Positions 26,518-38,700 of a DNA stretch of 64,000 bases are shown one piece after another. The stretch comes from Kineothrix alysoides (GTDB lineage Bacteria > Bacillota > Clostridia > Lachnospirales > Lachnospiraceae), in assembly GCF_000732725.1 (NCBI RefSeq), contig NZ_JPNB01000002.1:1054001-1118000 (forward strand), written 5' to 3'. The first letter of the stretch is position 1; every line of letters starts with the position of its first letter. Position numbers and translations under genes: made by a program. Below the pieces are notes generated by a model, which worked only from the letters and a program-made list of their open reading frames with translations, had not been told where the DNA came from and did not search any database.

Positions 26518-27627
26518 ATGAAATTAGTTTGTTCAAAATCAAATCTGCTTAACGGAGTACAAATCGTATCGAAGGCTGTTCCCAATAAAACGACAATGTC
26601 TATTCTCGAATGTATTCTCATCGATGCAAGGGGAGGGAACATCAAACTGATAGCCAATGATATGGAGCTTGGTATAGAGACCTTGATTGAAGGAAATATA
26701 GTGGAAAAAGGCTTGATTGCTTTGGATGCCAAGATTTTTCTGGAAATAGTAAGAAAGCTTCCCGACAACGATATAACTATTGTAACGGATTCCTCTTATA
26801 AGACTACCATTACTTGTGAAAAGGCTAAATTTAACATTATAGGAAAGTCTGGAGATGATTTTTCCTATCTTCCTTCTATCGAGAAGATAGATTCCATTAT
26901 TGTTTCTCAGTTTACCTTGAAAGAAGTGATCAGGCAGACTATATTTTCTATTTCTGATAACGACAGTAATAAACTGATGACGGGTGAATTATTTGAAATC
27001 AACGAGGATATTTTGAAGGTAGTTTCTCTGGATGGACACAGGATATCCATAAGAAAAATAGGACTGAAGAATTTTTACATGTCTAAAAAAGTAGTAGTTC
27101 CCGGCAAGACTTTAAGTGAGATAAGCAAGATATTGTCCGGTGGGATGGAGGAGGATGTACATATCTTCTTTACGGACAAACATATCGTATTTGAATTTGA
27201 AAGCACTACCGTAGTTTCCCGTTTGATAGAAGGGGAATATTTCAAAATAGATCAGATGCTTTCCAGCGATTATGAGACAAAGGTAAGAATAAATAAAAAG
27301 GAATTCTTGAATTGTATTGACAGAGCTACTCTTCTCGTAAAAGAAGGGGATAAAAAGCCAATTATTATTAATATAATTGACGGAATGATGGAACTTAAGA
27401 TTAATTCCACCGTAGGAAGCATGAATGAAGAAATTGACATCGATAAAAAGGGAAAAGATATTATGATTGGCTTTAATCCGAAATTTTTAATCGACGCCCT
27501 TCGAGTAATCGATGATGAAGAAATCGATATTTATCTGGTGAATCCAAAGGCTCCCTGCTTTATCAGGGATGTTGAGGAGAAGTATACTTACTTGATTCTT
27601 CCGGTAAATTTCACTACTGTGAATTAG
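26518..27627 (+). CDS. dnaN: DNA polymerase III beta sliding clamp
   Basis: The 369-residue protein has the normal length and the three-fold repeated clamp architecture. It opens with MKLVCSKSNLLNGVQIVSKA, has the mid-protein LDGHRISIRKI segment, and ends with the conserved YLILPVNF clamp terminus. It starts two bases after a DnaA box, so DnaA binding may modulate its expression. The ribosome-binding site is GGAAGGGAG. Confidence 0.97.
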   Translation: MKLVCSKSNLLNGVQIVSKAVPNKTTMSILECILIDARGGNIKLIANDMELGIETLIEGNIVEKGLIALDAKIFLEIVRKLPDNDITIVTDSSYKTTITCEKAKFNIIGKSGDDFSYLPSIEKIDSIIVSQFTLKEVIRQTIFSISDNDSNKLMTGELFEINEDILKVVSLDGHRISIRKIGLKNFYMSKKVVVPGKTLSEISKILSGGMEEDVHIFFTDKHIVFEFESTTVVSRLIEGEYFKIDQMLSSDYETKVRINKKEFLNCIDRATLLVKEGDKKPIIINIIDGMMELKINSTVGSMNEEIDIDKKGKDIMIGFNPKFLIDALRVIDDEEIDIYLVNPKAPCFIRDVEEKYTYLILPVNFTTVN

Positions 27628-27831
27628 TTTATATATTGAAGTTCATTTTTTTGCTAAGCTGCAATATATGGATAAAAGATGTGATAAAACTTTATTTTGT
27701 CATTTGCAGTTTTCGCAAAATTGCATAGAAATCCAATTTTAGATTTGAAGTATGAAATATTAAACTATAATGTTTATTTATATAATGAATTTCACGATTA
27801 TAAACTATAAATTTGAAATTTAAGGAAAATT

Positions 27832-28041
27832 ATGGAAATAATAAAATTAAGAGACGAGTATATTAAACTCGGTCAGGCCCTAAAGGCTGTAGGTTTTGTG
27901 GATTCCGGAGTAGAAGCGAAGGATGTCATCATGAACGGAGAAGTGAAAGTGAACGGTGCGCCGGAATTTCAAAGAGGAAAGAAGCTTTATGATAATGATA
28001 TTGTGGAATTTAGCGGAAAAAAGATTTTAATACAAAAATAA
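27832..28041 (+). CDS. yaaA: S4-domain RNA-binding protein YaaA
   Basis: The 69-residue protein is a single S4-like RNA-binding domain (LRDEYIKLGQALKAVGFVDSG, then EVKVNGAPEFQRGKKL). It is the small gene always found between dnaN and recF in Firmicutes, associated with ribosome assembly (RlbA). ATG 27832 follows AAGGA. It lies 41 bp before recF. Confidence 0.94.
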   Translation: MEIIKLRDEYIKLGQALKAVGFVDSGVEAKDVIMNGEVKVNGAPEFQRGKKLYDNDIVEFSGKKILIQK

Positions 28042-28082
28042 TGGTTATCTGCATTTTTGTATTTGGAAAATAAGGTGTAAGC

Positions 28083-31194
<3,112 letters not shown>

Positions 31195-31229
31195 TCAGCA
31201 CTGCGATTACGAAATGGAGATAATGAAAA

Positions 31230-33812
31230 ATGGAAGAAAATATTCAAGACACAGTCTTTGATAAAGTTCATGACGTGGATTTGAAGAAGACTATGGAAAC
31301 CTCTTATATCGATTATGCTATGAGCGTTATCGCTTCCCGTGCATTGCCTGACGTAAGGGATGGTTTGAAGCCGGTACAGCGAAGAGTGCTTTATTCCATG
31401 ATAGAATTGAATAATGGTCCTGATAAGCCGCATAGAAAAAGCGCGCGTATTGTCGGCGATACCATGGGTAAGTACCATCCTCACGGCGATAGTTCCATAT
31501 ACGGAGCGCTGGTAAATATGGCGCAGCCATGGTCTACCCGCTATCCTTTGGTAGACGGGCACGGTAACTTCGGTTCTGTGGATGGAGACGGCGCGGCAGC
31601 TATGCGTTATACGGAAGCCAGACTTTCCAAGATTTCCATGGAACTTCTTGCGGATATCAATAAAGATACGGTAGATTTCTTACCCAACTTCGATGAGACG
31701 GAAAGAGAGCCTTCCGTACTTCCCAGCCGTTATCCAAATCTTTTGGTAAATGGTACTACGGGTATCGCAGTAGGTATGGCTACTAATATACCTCCTCATA
31801 ATTTACGCGAGGTAATAAATGCTGTATTAAAAATCATTGATAATAGAATTGATGGTGACAGAGATACAGATATAGAAGAAATACTTTCTATTATTAAAGC
31901 TCCTGATTTCCCTACCGGCGGAATTATTCTCGGAACGAGGGGAAGCGAAGAAGCTTACCGTACCGGCCGAGGTAAGGTAAGAGTGCGTGCAGTTACCGAT
32001 ATAGAAACTCTTCCTAACGGTAAGAGCAGGATAATAGTAACTGAGCTTCCTTACATGGTAAATAAGGCAAATTTAATTCTGAAAATCGCAGAACTCGTGA
32101 AATTAAAGAAAATAGATGGGATTACCGATCTTCGTGACGAGTCTGACAGAGAAGGTATGCGCATTGTTATCGAGCTTCGAAGGGATGCGAATGCCAATGT
32201 AATTATGAATCAGCTTTACAAGCATACCCAGATGCAGGATACCTTCGGTATTATAATGATAGCGCTTGTAAACAACGAACCGAAGGTTATGAATATCCTC
32301 GATATGCTTACAAATTATTTGTCTCATCAGGAAGAAGTCGTAACCAGAAGGACGAAATATGATTTAAATAAAGCCGAAGAAAGAGATCATATTTTACAAG
32401 GTCTGTTGATCGCTCTCGATAATATCGATGAAGTAATTAACATTATAAGAAGCAGCGATAACGTTCAGACTGCAAAACAAAGATTGATAGAACGTTTCGG
32501 CCTCTCTGATGCTCAGTCCCAGGCTATCGTAGATATGAGACTTCGTACTCTCACAGGCTTGGAAAGAGATAAGATAGAGAATGAGCATAAGGAATTGCTT
32601 GAAAAAATTGCTGAGTTAAAGGCTATTCTTGCCGATAGAAAACTGCTGCTTGGAGTAATCAGGGAAGAAATTTCGATTATTGCTGAGAAATATGGAGATG
32701 ATAGAAGGAGCGTGATAGGCTTCGATGTCTATGACATCAATATGGAGGATCTTATTCCTAAGGATAATACGATAATTGCAATGACCAGCCTCGGTTATAT
32801 TAAGCGTATGACTATTGATAATTTCAAGAGCCAGAATCGCGGCGGTAAGGGTATCAAGGGAATGCATACCATAGAAGAGGACTATATCGAGGACCTCCTT
32901 ATGACTACGACCCATCATTATATTATGTTCTTTACCAATTTCGGGCGGGTCTATAGACTGAAGGCTTATGAGATACCTGAAGCAGGAAGAACAGCCAGGG
33001 GAACTGCAATCATCAATTTATTGCAGCTCAATCCGGGAGAAAAGATTTCTGCTATCATACCTGTAAAAGACTATGAAGATGATAAGAACCTTTTCATGGT
33101 TACGAAAAAGGGTATTGTAAAGAAAACTTATATTATGGAATATAGCAACGTGAGAAAGAACGGTCTGGCCGCTATCAATCTTAGAGAAGATGATGAGCTG
33201 ATCGAAGTAAAAATTACCGATGTCAATACGGAAATATTCCTTGTTACTAAGCACGGTATGTGTATCCGATTCAAGGAAACTGATGTGAGGGCAACGGGAA
33301 GAGCTTCTATGGGTGTAATTGGCATGAATTTAAGCGATAGAGATGAAATCGTTGGAATGCAGCTTGATCACCAAGGGGATTCTCTCCTCATCGTATCCGA
33401 GAACGGTATGGGCAAACGTACCTATCTTGAGGAGTTCACTGTACAAAAACGAGGCGGTAAGGGAGTAAAGTGCTATAAAGTCACAGAAAAGACAGGATAT
33501 GTGGTAGGAGTAAAGGCAGTAAATGATGACCATGAAATTATGATGATAACCACTCTGGGAACCGTTATCCAGCTTCGTATGGAGGATATCTCCACTTTAG
33601 GAAGAATTACCTCCGGCGTTAGATTGATTAATCTCGATGAAGGAGTGAAGGTAGCTAAGATAGCTAAAGTAAGAGAAAAGGTCTCAAATGGCAATCAGGA
33701 ATTCGAAAATCTCGAAGATGCTCTTGAGGATATACCTGAAGATGAGAAACATCCTGTAATAATCGAAGAGGAAGAAGAAGTAACTCTTCCTACTGAGGAA
33801 ACGGAAGAATAA
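31230..33812 (+). CDS. gyrA: DNA gyrase subunit A
   Basis: The 860-residue protein cuts and rejoins DNA. The catalytic tyrosine is Y127 ([12 protein letters not shown]). The quinolone-determining region reads [17 protein letters not shown], with serine at the Ser83-equivalent (S88) and glycine at the Asp87-equivalent (G92). The C-terminal beta-pinwheel shows GyrA boxes ([10 protein letters not shown] and QKRGGKGVK), which mark gyrase rather than ParC. The tail is long and glutamate rich. It closes the conserved origin block and is followed by a strong terminator. Confidence 0.97.
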   Translation: MEENIQDTVFDKVHDVDLKKTMETSYIDYAMSVIASRALPDVRDGLKPVQRRVLYSMIELNNGPDKPHRKSARIVGDTMGKYHPHGDSSIYGALVNMAQPWSTRYPLVDGHGNFGSVDGDGAAAMRYTEARLSKISMELLADINKDTVDFLPNFDETEREPSVLPSRYPNLLVNGTTGIAVGMATNIPPHNLREVINAVLKIIDNRIDGDRDTDIEEILSIIKAPDFPTGGIILGTRGSEEAYRTGRGKVRVRAVTDIETLPNGKSRIIVTELPYMVNKANLILKIAELVKLKKIDGITDLRDESDREGMRIVIELRRDANANVIMNQLYKHTQMQDTFGIIMIALVNNEPKVMNILDMLTNYLSHQEEVVTRRTKYDLNKAEERDHILQGLLIALDNIDEVINIIRSSDNVQTAKQRLIERFGLSDAQSQAIVDMRLRTLTGLERDKIENEHKELLEKIAELKAILADRKLLLGVIREEISIIAEKYGDDRRSVIGFDVYDINMEDLIPKDNTIIAMTSLGYIKRMTIDNFKSQNRGGKGIKGMHTIEEDYIEDLLMTTTHHYIMFFTNFGRVYRLKAYEIPEAGRTARGTAIINLLQLNPGEKISAIIPVKDYEDDKNLFMVTKKGIVKKTYIMEYSNVRKNGLAAINLREDDELIEVKITDVNTEIFLVTKHGMCIRFKETDVRATGRASMGVIGMNLSDRDEIVGMQLDHQGDSLLIVSENGMGKRTYLEEFTVQKRGGKGVKCYKVTEKTGYVVGVKAVNDDHEIMMITTLGTVIQLRMEDISTLGRITSGVRLINLDEGVKVAKIAKVREKVSNGNQEFENLEDALEDIPEDEKHPVIIEEEEEVTLPTEETEE

Positions 33813-33822
33813 ATTAAAATTT

Positions 33823-33876
33823 AAAAAGGATAAATCCATTTCATTAAAACGTAAGAAATTGGATTTATCCTTTTTT
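33823..33876. terminator. Terminator after gyrA, bidirectional
   Basis: AAAAAGGATAAATCCA pairs with TTGGATTTATCCTTTTTT, a stem of more than 12 bp. T runs occur on both strands, so it can also stop the convergent HTH gene. It marks the boundary between the core block and the accessory island. Confidence 0.88.
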
Positions 33877-33929
33877 ATTGAATGCAAGAGTGATTAATGA
33901 AATACCTATAGATATTGTTTATATATCAA

Positions 33930-35357
33930 TTAGTGAATATGATCTATTAGTTCTTGCTGATAAGCATTCCATAGTTCTGTGGAGAAATCCATGGATAATT
34001 CACTACTTTTAATCATTTCATCATATAAGATATCATTAATTTTATTTGTTCCGAAAAAATGCATTATCTCCCTTTCATATGTATCGCTTATTACATATGC
34101 CAGACTGAACTCTTCAAAGCAAAATATAACCATATTCGATAAATCGCTGTTAATGATTTTCATTTTATTATAGCTTCCTTCTTTTAAATAGGAATCGAAT
34201 CGCTGCAAATATGGTATTCTCTTATTGGGCGGGAAATAAAAAGTGCCTATAAAGGGAACGATCACTTTTCCCATAGATATAAATTTATCCATAGAAGTAC
34301 TGGATACTGAGTAATTAGTATTGTTAGACATAGCATCATCAAACAATTTCTTAAGATTATTTTTAAGGGTTTTATCTCCATTTAAAGTATCTAACTCTTC
34401 ATTTGTTAACATATATCCGAAAGAAGTAAAGTTATAAACACTTTTAAGCTTCTTATCCGCTAATTTATCAAAAAAATCAGGATTATCTTCTAAAAATGTA
34501 ATAATTTCTTCTTTTTCATAACTGATTTTTCTCGCGTCCCTCTTCATAAGAATATTATAGAAAACTGCAATATAACTCTTATTATAAACGGCAGTTAAAA
34601 TCGGAGTTCCATCTATCTGAGCATTAAAGAACATCAAAATATTACCCTTTAAAAGTAAGAAAGGAGAAATGTCCTGAGATGTCTCCCAAAGGTTAATCTG
34701 AAAATGCTTCTGGTATTTAACAATCAGTGAAAGAATACTGTCAAAGCTTATAGTGCCGGGATTCTTTTGTTCGAGTTCGTTTAAAAAATTTTTATTGTAA
34801 AAGAAATTAAATATGATATTTTTAAATCCATCTTTCCCTATGAGTACCATTTTCTGGAATATCTTTGTATATGAGGAGTCTAGTAAGGGAATGGAGAAAT
34901 AAATTTCTAATGGATTATTGGAATTGCTTGTAACATAATCCGATAAAAGGATGCAGAGAAGACCTAAAACCGGCCTTTTGCCAATATAATACTGTCCTCT
35001 CTCAGAACAATCTAAATTGATGTTAATTTCTTCCGTGAAGGCCCCGTCTAACGCATATTCAATAGCATAGGATAAGAAAGACTGCAAGTCATCCTGAGAT
35101 TCAAAATCATAAATTACCGGGAAGATATTTTCAAATTTCCAATAGCAACCGGGAGAATAAATATTTTGTGCAAAATATTCGGAAGCCAGCTTGGTAAAAA
35201 TTTTTCTATCCTTAATGGTAGGAATACCTTTTTCTGTAAGAATCTTACTAAGACCACTTGGAGTCATATTCATGTGAAGTGCGAAATCTGTCTTTTGTTT
35301 TTTGGCAATGACAATAAGTTCTTTTAATAGAAAACTGATTTTCATAAGTAATACCAC
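33930..35357 (-). CDS. Unknown protein with N-terminal HTH, divergent from adhesin
   Basis: This 475-residue protein starts with GTG 35357 (five bases after AAGGG) or ATG 35345. The first 60 residues look like a Cro/XRE helix-turn-helix (IVIAKKQKTDFALHMNMTPS followed by GLSKIL). The remaining 400 residues match no family I know and are rich in Phe, Tyr, Asn and Ile. There are no membrane spans or catalytic motifs. Composition is AT-rich like the neighbouring adhesin and unlike the core genes. Divergence across a shared 349-bp region with a Fur box suggests it regulates, or is regulated with, the adhesin-sortase unit. Confidence 0.75.
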   Translation of the reverse strand: MVLLMKISFLLKELIVIAKKQKTDFALHMNMTPSGLSKILTEKGIPTIKDRKIFTKLASEYFAQNIYSPGCYWKFENIFPVIYDFESQDDLQSFLSYAIEYALDGAFTEEININLDCSERGQYYIGKRPVLGLLCILLSDYVTSNSNNPLEIYFSIPLLDSSYTKIFQKMVLIGKDGFKNIIFNFFYNKNFLNELEQKNPGTISFDSILSLIVKYQKHFQINLWETSQDISPFLLLKGNILMFFNAQIDGTPILTAVYNKSYIAVFYNILMKRDARKISYEKEEIITFLEDNPDFFDKLADKKLKSVYNFTSFGYMLTNEELDTLNGDKTLKNNLKKLFDDAMSNNTNYSVSSTSMDKFISMGKVIVPFIGTFYFPPNKRIPYLQRFDSYLKEGSYNKMKIINSDLSNMVIFCFEEFSLAYVISDTYEREIMHFFGTNKINDILYDEMIKSSELSMDFSTELWNAYQQELIDHIH

Positions 35358-35560
35358 ACTTTCCCTTCATGTGTATGAAAAGCACACTTTTGTTTTATCC
35401 TGCATTTTTATTTCATTTTAACACAAAAACATATTAATTTACCATCGATTTAAAAAATATTTAGAATATTTTTCTGTTAGGTAACATAATTCGACTATTT
35501 TTTTGAATTATTTTCAAGTTTATTTCTGAGTTATTCTATATACTTTAAAGTAAAAGAAAA

Positions 35561-35609
35561 TGATAATAATTACTATCATTATAATTGATATTATTGATAA
35601 TAATTATCA
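35561..35609. promoter_or_regulatory. Fur box (perfect core) in the adhesin/HTH divergent region
   Basis: TGATAAT-A-ATTATCA at 35595-35609 matches the 7-1-7 Fur core exactly. Just upstream AATGATA...TATCATT (35560-35580) forms a second imperfect palindrome, and GATA-type hexamers link the two, which suggests cooperative Fur binding. The rest of the 349-bp region is AT-rich, with a possible -35 TTGTCT near 35638 and TAATAT near 35660 for the adhesin gene. Confidence 0.72.
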
Positions 35610-35706
35610 CTTATAGATCATCATCTAAATATTATCTTTTGTCTTGTAAAAGATTTACATAATATTTTACTAAAAAATTACAAAACGTTAGAGTGAGGAA
35701 AAAGAA

Positions 35707-38700
35707 ATGGATCTATTCAAAATGAGAATGAAAAAAAAGTTTTTAAGGGGGATTTCTTGGACACTTTTTTTGGTATTAATAAGCACTAATACTGTATTTG
35801 GAACTAATTCTTTGACGGCATATGCGCAGGAAGTTTCTGCTAATTCTGCTATAGCTGAGATAACTGGGGAAAGTCAGGATTCTCTAACCGGAGAAAGTAC
35901 AGAGAACACTTTGGATGGCGTGACTGATGCTGGTATTATCGATGGAGGAGCTGACAGTGGTGAGGGTATTACTGGTGAGAGCATTGAAGAAAGTACTGGG
36001 ATTAATGAAACTGACAGTGAGGCAGTTTTAGGGACTTTTGGAGCTGATGCAATGCTGTTGGGAGATTTAGAAGGCAGAGTTACACCGCAGGAAGTAGATT
36101 TTTTAACTTTTAGTGCAGCAATTCAGCAAAAATTTGATGATGTTTATAAAGATATTGAAGGTACAAGTATTGATCCTATAGATTCGGAACGTGATTTGTA
36201 TATAAAAGTTTCTTTTAATTTGCCAGTAATAAATGATTTTCCAACCCCTACGGATTATGTTATTAGAGGTGATTGGGCAGATTTTGAAGTAAGTTCTGGT
36301 TTTGGATTAGTATTAAATACTCCAATAACATTAAAGGTTAAAGATACCAATATTAAAGTTGGAGTTCTTACATTTACAGAAAATGAAATTGAAAATAATG
36401 GAGGAAAAACTTATAAAGTTAAAGCACATATAGAGTTTAATGGCGATGTGTTTGATGATATTAATTCTACTCTTAATAATATTAATTGTTCATTTGATGC
36501 ACAATTGAAGTACACCGGAAATATAGCAGATAACGATGGTATCGTAGAAAGTGCATCTATTCTTCAAAAAAGTGTTGATGTATATACGCCGGCTCCCCCT
36601 ATAACATATTCTGTTGCAAAAAGTGGAGTATTAAATTTAGCAGAAAAAAAGGTCAATTGGACAGTAATAGTTGATGCTCAACAAATGGGAAGTACTAGTA
36701 TTAGTTTAGGTGGATTTAAATTTGAAGATGAAGTTAATAATAGTTCGACAAATCTTGGTAAATATATATCTGGTACATTTGATGTAGATAATGATTTAGA
36801 TGTAGGTAATAATTTATTAGGAACTTTAACTGGAAATGATAACAAAATAAGTTATGTATTTTCAGATAGTGCAATAGCTCCACAAACAATTACTTTTTCA
36901 ACAGATATTCCAGAAAGTCTATATTATGGTGCACCTGGAGAAAAAAATATTACAAATACAGCAAAGTTATATGAAAAAGAAATTGATACAACACCTATAG
37001 TTACCGCGAATAATAATGCGAGTCCTGTAAAGTTTACTACTCCAAAATGGGTCAGTAAATCAGGTTTACAGACAAATGGAAGTACTACAGGTAGTACTAC
37101 TCAAAATCCAAACAATCGTCAAATTACATGGACTATTGAAGCTAATGAAATAGGAGCATCACTTAATAATTTTCAAATTATTGATTCTTTACCGGCTGGT
37201 TTAGATTTTATATCGGCAACTTTAGAAAAATGGGATAAAGATACAAGTTCATATGTTTCTCAAGGTGTTATTAATCCAACGGATAGTAATTCTGTTTATT
37301 CTATGGGAAAAATAGATACAAAAGTACGATTAACCATTGTTAGTGAAGTAAATACTGGTGAAACTATTGTAACAGAGACAAAAAAGTTCACAAATAGCGC
37401 AAGTATTAAATGGGATAATTCTGCCAGTCCTTCTTATCCGGCATATCCTACCAATACAAGTAGTGCTGTAGGATTAAAAACGAGTAATGTTTCAATTGAT
37501 GTTGGATATGATGCCATTACAAAGACAGGAAAGAAAATTGATACTAAGACACGAATAGCTGAATGGGAAATTAAAGTAGAATCAAGAGGTCAAAGTTCCC
37601 TTGATAATTTAGTTGTATATGATCTCTTAGTTTATGCTGATAGTGGAAGTGGATTTAATATAAATGATTCTTCTCTTTCAGGATTTCCTTCTGGTGTTGA
37701 TAGAGATAAAATTAGTATCCAGTATAATCAAAAATATAACGGAGTATTTAATGATTTAAACCATACAGGAGTTGCCTTAACACCTGTTCCAATAATAAAA
37801 AATGGAGAAACTGTTGCTGATTTACTTGTATTTGATAATTTTTTAGATGGTATCTCAGAAGACAGTAATAAATTTAGTTTCGAGACTCTCATATTAAATC
37901 CGGATATTTATGCCAATAATGGTATTGGTGGTACTGGTGAAACCAAAGTATATAATACGGCAGATTTATTTAATGGTACTACATATATTGATGAAAGCGG
38001 GGATGATCTTTCTTATACTAGTAATATTTTAAGGAAAGAGATGATCAAAAGTGGAAATACAACTGTAATTACAGATCCTCTCGATATTGCAAAGGCTAAT
38101 AGTAAAACTACAAATGCAGCAGAAGGTTTCAATTATATAGATAAGTCAGTAATCTATCGTCTTGTTGTCAATGCGGATGGAATAAATTGGCCAAGTGCTA
38201 CTGATGGAAGCTTAACTGCATTAGGTGATGTTACAGTTACGGATACTTTGCCGGTAAACTGGAGTTTTACTAAGTTTGAAAATGGAAAAGATTTTTTAAT
38301 TTTTGAAGCAGATAATAACGGAAATGCAATAGGTACAGTTCTTGATTCTGTAAGTGGATTGAGTCCGAGTATAGCAGGTGATACTGCAGCTTTCACTTTT
38401 AGTTCATTAGATAAGGCTTATGTTATTTTAGTAAAAGCAAAGCCTTCTGATGATACTATTCATGAATATTTTAGTTCGAATAAGAAGACAGAAAATATTG
38501 AAAATAAAGTAAATTTCAAAGCGGTCTCTTGGACCCCTGGAGTATTTACATCTATAAAATTATCTGTTGAAAGCAAAATTTTATATAAAGAAAAGGATGT
38601 TCCAGAAAATGGAATATTACGTTGGACGGTAGAATATAAGCCTTATGGCTTAGCAGCTGGAACAAAAATTGTAGATACGCTTTCTGAAGGTATTGATTTA

